From Enterococcus alishanensis (GTDB lineage Bacteria > Bacillota > Bacilli > Lactobacillales > Enterococcaceae): 64,000 nt of DNA. The notes under the pieces are model-generated. The model was not told where the DNA came from, ran no database searches, and saw only the letters and a program-made list of their open reading frames with translations. The first letter of the stretch is position 1. Each line of letters starts with the position of its first letter. Made by a program: the position numbers and the translations under genes. Location of the stretch: positions 120,846 to 184,845 of the forward strand of contig NZ_JAHUZB010000007.1 of NCBI RefSeq assembly GCF_019218635.1, given 5' to 3'. Shown here in pieces: positions 16,573 to 26,071 of this stretch.

Positions 16573-16677
16573 ATGAATAAAAAAGAGTTGTTTAAAAAGG
16601 CTTTTCTTGGTTTTTTTTTGTTAGTATTAGGTTATTTAGTAGCCATTTTTATTTCAAGAGTGATCTTAAATAGATAA
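16573..16677 (+). CDS. Putative 34-residue single-helix membrane peptide
   Basis: ATG 16573 to TAA: a basic start (MNKKELFKKAF), one hydrophobic helix (LGFFLLVLGYLVAIFI) and a basic end (SRVILNR). TATAAT at about 16536 is a possible -10 box; the ribosome site is weak. Followed by a T-rich hairpin near 16690. Too short for homology arguments. Confidence 0.35.
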   Translation: MNKKELFKKAFLGFFLLVLGYLVAIFISRVILNR

Positions 16678-16782
16678 TATCCAAAAAGTTTACTTAGCTA
16701 TCTTTAAATAGATGACTTTTTTTTATCTGTCAGCACTCTTCAACAAACCGTATGTTTTTCTTTTTAATCAATGGCTTCAATA

Positions 16783-18129
16783 TTAACTCTCAATAACTAA
16801 AGTTACCCTTGCCCCACCATTTTTATTTTCTATATTAATTTTACCACCATGGTCTTCTGCAACTTTTTTAGCTAAAGCTAATCCAATGCCATAATTGACA
16901 TTCGTTGAGCGACTCTGATCCTGTTGCCAAAACATCTCCGTAGCATGTTTCAGTCCTTCATCTGAAAAACCTGGACCAGTATCTTCAAACACAAAATTTA
17001 TATAGTTGTCTTCTTTGGTGACAGAAATTTTTATTTCTCCTACTGTAGAATAATTTATGGCATTTTCTCCAAGAGTGATTAAAGCTCTGACAAGATTAAA
17101 TACATCAGCAAATATTTTTAATCCTTCTGGAAAGGAATAAGTAATCAATAAATTTTTTTGTTTAGCCAAAGGACGTAAAATTTCATCGATTTCCTTTAGT
17201 AACGCTTTGACTGACATTTCAGTTTTTTCTTTCATCTGTAAATCAAAGTTGGATACTTGTTGTAGCACTTGAAGATAGTGCTGCGCTCGCTGGCTTGATT
17301 CAAAAATTGCTCGGACCGATTCTTTTTGCGGTGCTGTTAGCTCGTCTTCTAATAATAACTCTGAATTTCCGCTGATAATTGTCAGTGGTGTTTTAATATC
17401 ATGGCTTAATGCTGCTAAATCTTGTTTTTGCTGCTGCTGTGCTTGCCACTGTTGAACCAATGAATTTTTAAGTGTTTGCCGCATTTCTTCCATAGAATTC
17501 AAGCTACTATCAAACTCTTTAATACCACTTTTCATTTTTATTGGTGAATCTAAATCTTGCCGTGCAACCTGCTGGCTGGCTTGATTAATTAATGAAATCT
17601 TGCTACTTAAATTTTTACTCGCAAAGCGAATGATAAATACAGAATACAGAACTAATAATAGCAAAGTGATTCCAAAGAAAAGAAACTCCGGCCTTGGTAA
17701 ACATCTCCGTAACCAAACGTTAGTAAAAAGTGCTTGGTACTGCCAAACAAATAAAGAATAGCTGCCATCTGAAAATTTTAGATAAGCACCGTTAGAGTAA
17801 TCTTGATTGAGGTTTTCATAACGTTTTTTTACATCTGTTAACTCTTTATTTTGCAAAGATGAAGAAACTACCTCTCCTTCAGCGTTGAAATAGATATAAT
17901 TAAAATAGCTAGTATCAAAATTAGTCGAGAAATGTCCTTGTGCTGTTAAATCTTCAATGGTATTTCGTGCTGCCGTTTCTCCAATATTAGACGGTGCAAT
18001 AAAATTTGTTTGTAGCATCACTAAAAATGTAGCTACTATCAGAAGGATGATTAAAAATGTCCCTCCAAATGCCATAAATAAAATGCGTGTCACATAATTG
18101 GTCAAACCAATGGATTGTTTTTTTGCCAT
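16783..18129 (-). CDS. Sensor histidine kinase of the ABC-transporter cluster
   Basis: 448 residues: N-terminal membrane helix (about 17-38), an extracellular sensor of about 115 residues, second helix (about 150-170), linker, HisKA with LSHDIKTPLT (His about residue 245) and HATPase with GENAINYS, EDTGPGFS and NYGIGLALAKKV. It overlaps the end of the regulator gene by 28 bases and is last in the ABC-regulator-kinase operon. Kinases in this setting (LanK/CprK type) usually detect lantibiotics or other cationic peptides at the membrane. Ligand inferred from context only. Confidence 0.9.
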   Translation of the reverse strand: MAKKQSIGLTNYVTRILFMAFGGTFLIILLIVATFLVMLQTNFIAPSNIGETAARNTIEDLTAQGHFSTNFDTSYFNYIYFNAEGEVVSSSLQNKELTDVKKRYENLNQDYSNGAYLKFSDGSYSLFVWQYQALFTNVWLRRCLPRPEFLFFGITLLLLVLYSVFIIRFASKNLSSKISLINQASQQVARQDLDSPIKMKSGIKEFDSSLNSMEEMRQTLKNSLVQQWQAQQQQKQDLAALSHDIKTPLTIISGNSELLLEDELTAPQKESVRAIFESSQRAQHYLQVLQQVSNFDLQMKEKTEMSVKALLKEIDEILRPLAKQKNLLITYSFPEGLKIFADVFNLVRALITLGENAINYSTVGEIKISVTKEDNYINFVFEDTGPGFSDEGLKHATEMFWQQDQSRSTNVNYGIGLALAKKVAEDHGGKINIENKNGGARVTLVIES

Positions 18130-18782
18130 TTATAGCCAATCCCCCAGACTGTTTGAATTGGTGCTAACTGATACTTTTTTAACTTGCTGCGGATATTTTT
18201 GATATGCTCAACAATGACGGTTTCATCTGAAACACCATCTAAACCGAATACAGCTTCATAGATTTGTTCCTTTGAAAAGACCTGTTCGGCATGCTCCAGT
18301 AAATAAACACAAATCGCATACTCAGACTTAGTAAATGAAATCATTTCTGACTGGAAATAAAACTGTTTGGCTTCTAAATCAACGGTTAGCTCTCCACTAC
18401 GTAAAACATGATGATGTTCTCGCTTCTCCCTTCTTAAATGAGAAGCAACCCGGGCCCGTAACTCACCAATTGAAAAAGGCTTTTCGATATAATCATCGGC
18501 GCCAATACCTAAGCCATGAATCAAATCTTGCTCAGCTGTTTTTGCTGTTACAAAAAGGATAGGCACATCCACTTGCTGCCGAATTCTTTCTAAATAACTA
18601 AAGCCATCTTCTTCAGGCATCATCACATCAAGTAAAATCAAATCGGCAAACTTTGCTTTTGCAAGAGTGACTTCAGAAGGATTTTCAGCCGTCTCAACTT
18701 GATATCCTTGTCGCTCAAGTGCCGTTTTCATTAATTTTAAGATTTGTGGATCATCATCAATCATCAAAATTCTTGTCATCAT
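18102..18782 (-). CDS. OmpR-family response regulator of the ABC-transporter cluster
   Basis: 226 residues. Receiver with IDDDPQ, LILLDVMMPEEDG (phospho-Asp), VTAKTAE and IEKPFS (Lys); winged helix with SFTKSEYAICVYLLEH and VEHIKNIRSKLKKY, ending VWGIGYKW. It lies 15 bases after the second permease gene and overlaps the kinase gene, so the ABC genes and two-component genes form one unit. Expected to activate the transporter operon in response to a peptide signal. Confidence 0.92.
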   Translation of the reverse strand: MMTRILMIDDDPQILKLMKTALERQGYQVETAENPSEVTLAKAKFADLILLDVMMPEEDGFSYLERIRQQVDVPILFVTAKTAEQDLIHGLGIGADDYIEKPFSIGELRARVASHLRREKREHHHVLRSGELTVDLEAKQFYFQSEMISFTKSEYAICVYLLEHAEQVFSKEQIYEAVFGLDGVSDETVIVEHIKNIRSKLKKYQLAPIQTVWGIGYKWQKNNPLV

Positions 18783-18797
18783 TTCCTCCCAAAAAAA

Positions 18798-19541
18798 CTA
18801 TTCTTCGTTCGTACGACCTTCCCAGCTTCTCATGATGGCAAAGAGAATGACACCCATCACGACTGTTATAACTAATATTAGCAAAATAATGAGGGGAAAA
18901 GGAATAAATTTCAGTAGTACATCACCGGTAAAATCAGTTCCCATTAACCGAATCAGCCTCATTCCCCAGGCACTAGGGACAACCACCCAGAGAATCTCTC
19001 CTAAACTGGTCATCATTAAAGCTGCTAATAAAAATTCTAATGCGGCTACTCCAAAACTGACATGCTCCCCCAATTTAAGACATAAGCTCATATGCAAAAA
19101 ATACTGGAAAATACTACAGCCAAAGACAAAAAGAAATAACTGACCCACCTGAAAAAAAGAAAATTGATAGCTTGCTACTAACAAAAAATTTAGCAAATGA
19201 TAACCAAAGACTGCAATAAAACAAGCCAACAAACCACCTATCAACAAATAAAAGAGCTTAGATAATAAAGCACTACTACGAGACCTCGCACTCAGTAGAA
19301 AAAATCCTCCACCAGCTTCAATTTCTTGATTTATGACAATATTTGTTAGCCACGCAGCGACAATAGGATAGACTAAAGACAATACCTGACAAAAACTAAT
19401 CATCATTAAATTACCGCTATGTTGAGCTATTACTTGATAACTAAAGAAAATGAAGATCCCTAGTAAAGGAATCAGTAAATGTAGCAGAAAAAAAGGAGTT
19501 TTTCTTATTTTAAAAAAATCAGCAAGCAAATTATCAATCAT
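18798..19541 (-). CDS. Lantibiotic-immunity-type ABC permease (second, LanG-like)
   Basis: 247 residues with six hydrophobic segments and the LanG/MutG-like pattern: the N-terminal DFFKIRKTPFFLLHLLIP, then QEIEAGGGFFLLSARSRS after the second segment. This permease and its neighbour would form the membrane channel that expels lantibiotics or similar peptides from the membrane. Its start overlaps the previous permease gene by four bases. Family call rests on length, topology and gene order. Confidence 0.82.
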   Translation of the reverse strand: MIDNLLADFFKIRKTPFFLLHLLIPLLGIFIFFSYQVIAQHSGNLMMISFCQVLSLVYPIVAAWLTNIVINQEIEAGGGFFLLSARSRSSALLSKLFYLLIGGLLACFIAVFGYHLLNFLLVASYQFSFFQVGQLFLFVFGCSIFQYFLHMSLCLKLGEHVSFGVAALEFLLAALMMTSLGEILWVVVPSAWGMRLIRLMGTDFTGDVLLKFIPFPLIILLILVITVVMGVILFAIMRSWEGRTNEE

Positions 19542-20266
19542 TTTTCTCTACTCCAATCAAATGATTTAGTTGTAAACCATGCACTGAAAATGAACAAGAA
19601 AATAGTAATAATAACCCCTGGAAGTATAACGCTTGTATTCCAAAGTGGACTATTTGCTGAAAGTGGCACACCATTAGGATTGATGCCAATAATTGGTGTC
19701 ATTAATCTAGGTGGAATGGCAAAAGGAATATACCATAACTGCCCACCGGCAATATCTTGAAAAGAGCAAACGGTATTTGCTGCAATCAGACACAAAAATG
19801 CTGCTGTTGAATTGAATTTTGTGACTAACCACATCCCTAGCGGTACTTGCCATGCCCAAGTGATTGTCAAAAGTAAACCTGCTAATAGTCCCCCCCAGAT
19901 TGGATATTGTGAACCAAAAAGCAGTCCAGAAATGGTTGAAAATCCAAACAGCATGACATTCATCAAAAAGAGATACGTAAAGCCAGTAATTATCTTTGAA
20001 ACCCAAATTTTCTGACTTGAGATGGGTAACGTTTTTAGATTGATAAATCCCATCCGTTTTTCACTGTTAATTAAACTAATTACTAAAAAAGCAACGGCTG
20101 CTGGTAAAAGTAGGATATACCACCAATTATAAGCCGCAATTTGTGATAACTGACCGCTCATTAAAAAAACTGCAAAAAGTATGGCTACCATTGGAAAAAT
20201 TATCATCGAACGTCTTCCAAAACTACGACGACCTTTTATATATTCTGCTTGGATTAATTGTTTCAT
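19538..20266 (-). CDS. Lantibiotic-immunity-type ABC permease (first, LanE-like)
   Basis: 242 residues, six hydrophobic segments, N-terminal MKQLIQAEYIKGRRSFGRRS typical of LanE/MutE permeases, whose cytoplasmic start binds the ATPase, and INSEKRMGFINLKTLP in the first loop. It starts two bases after the ATPase gene ends and overlaps the next permease by four bases, so all are translated together. Part of the LanFEG-like exporter. Confidence 0.82.
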   Translation of the reverse strand: MKQLIQAEYIKGRRSFGRRSMIIFPMVAILFAVFLMSGQLSQIAAYNWWYILLLPAAVAFLVISLINSEKRMGFINLKTLPISSQKIWVSKIITGFTYLFLMNVMLFGFSTISGLLFGSQYPIWGGLLAGLLLTITWAWQVPLGMWLVTKFNSTAAFLCLIAANTVCSFQDIAGGQLWYIPFAIPPRLMTPIIGINPNGVPLSANSPLWNTSVILPGVIITIFLFIFSAWFTTKSFDWSREK

Positions 20267-20268
20267 TT

Positions 20269-20982
20269 TTAAAAACCTCCGACTTCAGTATATGTTTTGG
20301 CAATCTCTAAGAATAATTCTTCCAATGCTTGCGTATTCTTTGGTAAATCCCCTTGATAACCCAATCTTCCGTTTGAAATAATGCCAATTTTATCAACAGT
20401 TTGTTCAATTTCCGATAAGATATGGCTAGATAGAATAACTGTGATACCTTTTTCAGGGAACGAGCGAATCAACTGTCTAAAGTCTTGAATACCAATGGGA
20501 TCCAAACCATTTGTCGGCTCATCTAAAATCAGTAGTTTGGGATTATTTAATAATGCCAAGGCAATTCCTAACCGCTGTTTCATGCCCATTGAAAATTGTC
20601 GTGCTTTTTTCTTACCTGTATCAGTCAACTGCACAATTTTTAATACCTCTTCAATGCGTTCTTTAGGTAATCCCAGTGTCACTGTTCGCACTAACAAATT
20701 TTCTTTAGCCGTTAAGTTTCCATATAAGGGTGGAGACTCGATCAAAGCACCAATCTCACTTAAATCTTTTCGTTTCCAAGATTGGTTCTGATAAAGAATT
20801 TCTCCCTTCGTCGGGGCTACAATTCCAGTCAGCATTTTTAAAGTAGTTGATTTACCCGCACCATTTGCTCCCAAAAGACCATATACACTATTTTTAGGCA
20901 CCTTAATGGCTAAATCTGATACAACATTTTGATGATGATAAGACTTTGTTAGTCCCCTAGTTTCTAATAGAAGTTCATTCAT
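20269..20982 (-). CDS. Lantibiotic-immunity-type ABC ATPase (LanF-like)
   Basis: 237 residues from ATG 20982, chosen because AAAAGGAGGAG precedes it; a longer in-frame start at 21069 lacks a ribosome site. Walker A GANGAGKST, Q-loop, signature FSMGMKQRLG (a variant of LSGGQ as in LanF and BcrA proteins), Walker B LLILDEPTNGLDP and the switch His in ILSSHIL. First gene of an operon with two permeases, a response regulator and a kinase. Gives energy for export of lantibiotic- or bacitracin-like peptides. Confidence 0.9.
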   Translation of the reverse strand: MNELLLETRGLTKSYHHQNVVSDLAIKVPKNSVYGLLGANGAGKSTTLKMLTGIVAPTKGEILYQNQSWKRKDLSEIGALIESPPLYGNLTAKENLLVRTVTLGLPKERIEEVLKIVQLTDTGKKKARQFSMGMKQRLGIALALLNNPKLLILDEPTNGLDPIGIQDFRQLIRSFPEKGITVILSSHILSEIEQTVDKIGIISNGRLGYQGDLPKNTQALEELFLEIAKTYTEVGGF

Positions 20983-21358
20983 GATATCGCTCCTCCTTTT
21001 GATAGCTTTATCATAGGAAAAAATTATCAGGAAACTATAAGGAAATATACATGGTAGCTCATGGATCACGAAGTTCTATTCTCTGGTATTTGTGGCTGTT
21101 GAAAAATGAAATTAGATTCCAGCACAACTTCACAAGATAAACAAAAAAACTACGATCAACTGAAATAAAAGTTAATCGTAGGGAATGTTCATTTATTATT
21201 TGTACTGGAGAAATCCGTCGTTTTTGGTCTACTCATTTCTCAACGCGTATACTATTAATAGAATTCTAATAGAAGCATACCTATAATGAACAGCTCCATT
21301 TTTATTTTATAAAGAAAAAAACAGATAACCTATAATGGTATCTGTCTTTATCAAATAA
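20983..21358. promoter_or_regulatory. Promoter region of the ABC operon and terminator of DUF805 gene
   Basis: No gene. The left part must hold the ABC operon promoter, but no consensus pair is convincing. A hairpin at 21321-21345 (ACAGATAACC with GGTATCTGT, one bulged base) is followed on the minus strand by a run of seven T and terminates the DUF805 gene. Confidence 0.5.
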
Positions 21359-21949
21359 TTATTTCTCAGAAAAAATTGATGTTAGTACCGAATTTTTACT
21401 AGTAGTAGCAAACATATCTGAGGGTAAAAAAGCACTAATGGTTATAAATATAGATAATAACATTGTAAAGAAGGTAAGCAATGGTGATCCAGAAAGGTTT
21501 AAAGTTGTTAAAGGTGTAGTAACGTCTGAATAGCTACTATATGCTGACGCCATGCTAGTTACTGAATTTAACACAGTTGAGTATAAATTCATCCCCCAAG
21601 TATAACTAAGGGCATAATATACAATAAATAAAACTAAAATTGTCTTACTTTTCAAGCCTGTATCTCTTAATCTTCTTACTGATAAAGCAATGGAAGGAAT
21701 GATGATTGCTAAAGTAAATAGTACAATTATAAATAACATAAAGCCATTGATAGGTGATTCATAGTATTCTCTGTTGCTGGAAGATATCCCAGTAATTATA
21801 GTTAAAATGACATAAATAACTAAAATTCCTAGCATTGCAAACCAATATCCTCTACGTGTAGACCGTCCTCTAAAATCAGCATAACCTTTGAAAAAATCGC
21901 TCATGGCCTGAGGGAAAGATACTTTCCCTTGTTCTAATATTCTTTTCAT
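21359..21949 (-). CDS. DUF805 membrane protein
   Basis: 196 residues. The N-terminal FFKGYADFRGRSTRRGYW followed by hydrophobic helices and ALSVRRLRDTGLKSK is the hallmark of DUF805 proteins, small inner-membrane proteins of unknown function found near phage, surface or secretion genes. Four membrane segments. A terminator separates it from the secreted-protein gene upstream, so it is probably expressed on its own. The ribosome site is weak (AAAAGGGG before ATG 21949). Confidence 0.88.
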   Translation of the reverse strand: MKRILEQGKVSFPQAMSDFFKGYADFRGRSTRRGYWFAMLGILVIYVILTIITGISSSNREYYESPINGFMLFIIVLFTLAIIIPSIALSVRRLRDTGLKSKTILVLFIVYYALSYTWGMNLYSTVLNSVTSMASAYSSYSDVTTPLTTLNLSGSPLLTFFTMLLSIFITISAFLPSDMFATTSKNSVLTSIFSEK

Positions 21950-22023
21950 AATAATCCCCTTTTAAATATTGTATTTTACAAAAAAATTAATCTACTTAAA
22001 TTTGATCCAAGTTTAATTGGCAT

Positions 22024-22064
22024 AATAAAAAGTGTTACCTTAGGTATACCCATAGGTAACACTT
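22024..22064 (-). terminator. Terminator after the small DUF5648/FIVAR gene
   Basis: AAGTGTTACCT (22030-22040) pairs with AGGTAACACTT (22054-22064); on the minus strand the stem runs into TTTTTATT. Confidence 0.85.
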
Positions 22065-22076
22065 CTCATAAATATA

Positions 22077-22802
22077 TTATTCTGATTCAGGTACTTCTAC
22101 AGATTCTTCTAATGTAACTAAAGCATCTGCTAATTTGTTCAATTGGTCCTGTAATTCATCTTGAGTAGCCTTAGTATTATCTAACACTGCTTGAGACTCT
22201 GCTACAACTGCTTTAAAATCTGCATAATCAGTTGGATCATAATCCGCTTCTTCTAAAGAGTTAGCATACTCAATCAAATCTCCAAGCTGTTTTGCATATG
22301 ATACAGCATAAAATTGAACGTCTTCGTTAATCCAACCAGATTTCACTAAACCATCATGTTCAGATTTACTTAATGTGAACATATGGGCACCGGCAGCTAG
22401 TGCATTTTTATTATAGCTTCGGTAAACTGGAGCGGTTGTGTCTGCAGAACTTAGGAATGATTCACCTTCTTGAACCCATCCTTGTTTACTTAACCAATCA
22501 TATTCTACGATACTCTTGGTATAGAAATGGTCTCCAGCGTTAGGGTTGTATAGACGGTAAACTTTTTCTCCTTCAGTTGGTGTCAACCAGGCAAGGTCTT
22601 CTTGAACCCATCCCTGATCTTCTAACCAGCTGTATTCATCAAGACTTGCTGTAAAGAAATGTTCTCCTGAATTAGGATTATAGACACGATATAATTCTTT
22701 TTCTGTTTCTGGTGCTGGGGAAGTTGCCTCCGCATTTGTACTCAGCATAAAGGCTGCACCCATACCAACAAGCAATGTAGCTCCTAAAATAATTTTCTTC
22801 AT
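22077..22802 (-). CDS. Secreted protein with three DUF5648 repeats and a FIVAR-like domain
   Basis: 241 residues. Signal peptide (MKKIILGATLLVGMGAAFML, cleaved near NAEATS). Then three repeats of about 40 residues with the pattern YRVYNPNSGEHFFT...EYSWLEDQGW (starting near 43, 84 and 127), the DUF5648 repeat common at the ends of secreted Firmicutes proteins. The last about 65 residues form helices (DFKAVVAESQAVLDNT, QLNKLADALVTLEE) like a FIVAR domain. There is no LPXTG or membrane anchor. Likely a wall- or glycan-associated protein; the repeat's ligand is unknown. Last of four surface-protein genes in this cluster. Confidence 0.85.
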   Translation of the reverse strand: MKKIILGATLLVGMGAAFMLSTNAEATSPAPETEKELYRVYNPNSGEHFFTASLDEYSWLEDQGWVQEDLAWLTPTEGEKVYRLYNPNAGDHFYTKSIVEYDWLSKQGWVQEGESFLSSADTTAPVYRSYNKNALAAGAHMFTLSKSEHDGLVKSGWINEDVQFYAVSYAKQLGDLIEYANSLEEADYDPTDYADFKAVVAESQAVLDNTKATQDELQDQLNKLADALVTLEESVEVPESE

Positions 22803-23006
22803 GAAATTCCTCCTTAAAATAAATAATTGTCACTTTATTTATTATAACAAAGAAATCGTTTTTATGTTGATAAATTTGAAAATATTTTATCATTAATGAT
22901 TTAAATCAATGAATATTGATAGATATATCGGCATAATTAAACACTATGAAATAAAAATCATTTATATAGAAACAACCTTTTTTGGTTTTTTATATTAGTT
23001 TTCTAT

Positions 23007-25913
23007 TTATCTAGGTGTATAGAAGGCAATGCCTTCATCTCTCCAACCTAAACTAATCAACCAATCTGCTTCTGAACGAACCTTAGTATACATATGTGAT
23101 CCAGGTCCAGTTGCATTAGGATTAAATACTCGGTATACAGGATCTCCTTCTTCTTTAGTAACCATATAGAAACCAATGCCTTCTTGCTTCCATCCTGCAG
23201 CCCCAACACTATTGTATTCAGTTACATCAGTTGTATAGAAATGTTCTCCTGAATTGGGATTATACAAACGGTATACTTTAGTCGCACTTTTATGAGTTGG
23301 CACGACACTTTGAAAGGCAATACCTTCTGGCGTCCATTTATATGTTTGAATCCAATCATATTCTTTTTTACTAGTCGTAAATAAGTGGTCTCCGTCATTT
23401 GAATTATATGCTCTATATACAGGAATCAATTCATCTTTCGGAATACTATTACTCTTATATACAAAGGTAACGACTTTAACATTTGATGTGTATTGACCAG
23501 TAGGTTCTCCAACAACTTCAATCATTGTATAGTTATCAATATTTAATTGAGTCGCTGCATAGTCAGAACCAATTGCACCACGGAGCATTTCATTTTCTCT
23601 TAAAGTTTTACCTTCAGAGTCTTGATACTGAACAACTACTACTCCTTCTTGAAGAGGATTATCATCTGTTAACAAGTGATAAGAAAGTTTAATTGTTTGT
23701 GCTTCTTCGTTCAGTAATAGTCCACTAAGAGGAGCGTATCCATCATCTGTAATAACACCATTAAATCCGTACTCAGGTACATAAATAATTGGTGCATCAT
23801 AACGTTCACCGTATTTACCAGTTATCGTTTCATCCGCATGGATTTTTTTAATAGGATTACCATTTACATCGTACTCCCAATACTCAACAGTTATTTTTCC
23901 AGGAACAATTTCTGAGTAGATATAGGTTACTTCCTGAGATTCATTCGTAAAGGTTCCTGTTGTATTACCAACAACTTCTTTAAATTTATAACCAAAAACT
24001 TCTTGTTGCGTTGTTGTATATGATTCTCCTATTGGACCAGTTAAAATAATATCCTCAGATATTGTTTTACCTTGTTCATCTACATAGTGAGCAGTTACGC
24101 TTGCACCAGCCGCTGGTGTCCAAACTGCATATAAAGTAGCTCCTTCAGAAACAATTGTAGTTTGATTGCCAGCTTTTAAATTGTCATCTGGTTTCGTGGC
24201 ACTTGGATCAGTAGACCATCCTAAGAAATCATAATTTTCTCTACTTGCATTTAAATCTGATTGTCCATTAATTATATTAACTTTTTGAGTATTATTTCCT
24301 ACTTGATAATAAGTAGTAGGTTGTTTTTCTCCGTAATAAGTTGAGCCATCATATTTATCAGGTAAATTATCGAAATTAAATTTACCTCCATTACTATCAT
24401 ATTTCAACCAAGAAATTTCAACAGACCCAATGTCTGAAGGTTCTATTCTAGGAATATTTCTTTGATCTACAGGTAAGCTAGTCCCATCTTTAACTTTAGC
24501 ATCTGCTAGAAGTTCTGGTGCAATTGGAATAGTTGGAACTGTTTCTCTGGTATTCGAACTTCCTGCACTGATAGTAGAATTATCTGGGACAAGACCATAT
24601 GGAATATTTCCAAAAACTTGTTTTCCATCTTTTACAATGTCCCCTGTTGCTCCTGTCGCATCATAACCGATATTATTTCCTTTATCAGTCGATTTTACAG
24701 AAGAAGATGCAATGGAGTTTAGTGTTTCTGTTCCAGTAGAATAACCATTTACATTATCCACCAAGATATTGTTTGTAAAATTTCCTCCAGCACCATTAAA
24801 AAACGGCGCTCCGGCAAAACCAATAGCTCCTCCAGAAGTTACTGATTTGTTTGCAGCAAATGTGTTAGAAATAAAGTCAACCATAGTTTTTCTACTGGTA
24901 CTTCTACCACCGTTTTGATAAATCTGAATTGCCCCGCCACTTTGAGTTACGCCACTGCTTGCAGAACCATTTGACTTATTATCATAAAAAGTATTGTTCT
25001 GGAAAAGGATCCCAGAAGTAACGCCATCAGTGGAAGTCGAACCATTCGCTTGTATTAGAATGGCTCCTCCGTTATCTCCGGCAACGTTAGAATCAAATGT
25101 GTTAGAATCGAAATCTATTTTGATTCCTTGCATTACATTGAAAAATGCGATCGCACCACCATCGGCTAGTGTTTGAACACCGGTCATAGAAGAAGCATTT
25201 TCCACAGCTTTATTTTCTTTAAAGTAATTATTCTTAAATTCAAAAGAAGCAGAAGTTGAAGGAGCATAAAACCACATTGCTCCACCCTCGCCACCAACAG
25301 CTCCTGTACCAAGAGCTAAAGTTTCATTATTGAAAAATTTAGAATTTTCAACTACTAATTTACTAGAAAATTGTTTTCCAGCAATAGCTCCACCACCATA
25401 TCCAGGTGCATTTGTCGTATTATTTTCAAATGTGCTATCTACAATAGACGTATTCCCGCCAATATTCATAGCTCCACCATCAGAAGGATTATGGAAGTCT
25501 CCAACATAGACATTATCTAAATTGAAATCGCCTTTATAACCACTGGTATTTATTGCTTTACCAGAAGAGTTATTTCCTTGAAGAATCATGTTTTTAAGTG
25601 TTACAGAGCCAGCAGTACTAGAGCTCCCTCCAGAATATGAAAACATTAGAGTGCTTCCATCTGAAGTTAAGGTTTTATTTTGCCCATCAATTATAATTGG
25701 ATAACTGGTATTTTCTTTCAAATCAATTGTTTTCGATATTGTTTGAGGAAAGTTGGAATCTAAAGTAATCGTTCTAGCTTGTGTCGCAGTATTAACTTGT
25801 GTGATTAAATCATCAACTGTTGATACTTGTACTGTATCTGCGAGCACTCCTTTACCAATAAATAATGTTAAAAAGACGAGTAGTCCATTTAACCAGAAAA
25901 ACTTTTTGTTCAT
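23007..25913 (-). CDS. Large secreted beta-helix protein with InlB-like repeat, MucBP and DUF5648 domains
   Basis: 968 residues. Signal peptide (MNKKFFWLNGLLVFLTLFIG). Residues about 30-490 form a right-handed parallel beta-helix of the Pmp/pectate-lyase type, with many GGAI, NNTF and SNTF turns. Then an InlB-type B repeat (KYDSNGG...GWSTD...LYAVWTP, about 510-600), two MucBP-like modules (TAHYVDEQGKTISED; VVQYQDSEGKTLREN) separated by a VEYWEYDVNGN module, and three DUF5648 repeats ending at the C-terminus. No sortase motif. An adhesin of mosaic build; from the InlB-like repeat onward it closely parallels the 32211-34445 protein. Confidence 0.85.
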   Translation of the reverse strand: MNKKFFWLNGLLVFLTLFIGKGVLADTVQVSTVDDLITQVNTATQARTITLDSNFPQTISKTIDLKENTSYPIIIDGQNKTLTSDGSTLMFSYSGGSSSTAGSVTLKNMILQGNNSSGKAINTSGYKGDFNLDNVYVGDFHNPSDGGAMNIGGNTSIVDSTFENNTTNAPGYGGGAIAGKQFSSKLVVENSKFFNNETLALGTGAVGGEGGAMWFYAPSTSASFEFKNNYFKENKAVENASSMTGVQTLADGGAIAFFNVMQGIKIDFDSNTFDSNVAGDNGGAILIQANGSTSTDGVTSGILFQNNTFYDNKSNGSASSGVTQSGGAIQIYQNGGRSTSRKTMVDFISNTFAANKSVTSGGAIGFAGAPFFNGAGGNFTNNILVDNVNGYSTGTETLNSIASSSVKSTDKGNNIGYDATGATGDIVKDGKQVFGNIPYGLVPDNSTISAGSSNTRETVPTIPIAPELLADAKVKDGTSLPVDQRNIPRIEPSDIGSVEISWLKYDSNGGKFNFDNLPDKYDGSTYYGEKQPTTYYQVGNNTQKVNIINGQSDLNASRENYDFLGWSTDPSATKPDDNLKAGNQTTIVSEGATLYAVWTPAAGASVTAHYVDEQGKTISEDIILTGPIGESYTTTQQEVFGYKFKEVVGNTTGTFTNESQEVTYIYSEIVPGKITVEYWEYDVNGNPIKKIHADETITGKYGERYDAPIIYVPEYGFNGVITDDGYAPLSGLLLNEEAQTIKLSYHLLTDDNPLQEGVVVVQYQDSEGKTLRENEMLRGAIGSDYAATQLNIDNYTMIEVVGEPTGQYTSNVKVVTFVYKSNSIPKDELIPVYRAYNSNDGDHLFTTSKKEYDWIQTYKWTPEGIAFQSVVPTHKSATKVYRLYNPNSGEHFYTTDVTEYNSVGAAGWKQEGIGFYMVTKEEGDPVYRVFNPNATGPGSHMYTKVRSEADWLISLGWRDEGIAFYTPR

Positions 25914-25935
25914 ATTTAAATCCCCTTTTTTGATT

Positions 25936-25971
25936 GATAGTACTTCTTTCTTAAATAAAAGAAGTACTATC
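25936..25971. repeat. Perfect 14-bp inverted repeat between surface genes
   Basis: GATAGTACTTCTTT (25936-25949) and AAAGAAGTACTATC (25958-25971) with an eight-base loop, between the Cna_B-repeat gene and the beta-helix gene. No T-run follows on the minus strand, so it is less likely a terminator than an RNA-stability or processing hairpin. Confidence 0.6.
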
Positions 25972-26071
25972 CTTTTAGAATCTACTGTATAAATTATTTT
26001 GATTGAACCCTAAAGATCATTTATTTTTGCTATCAATAGATCATGTATTGCAATGATAATTTCGATAATAT

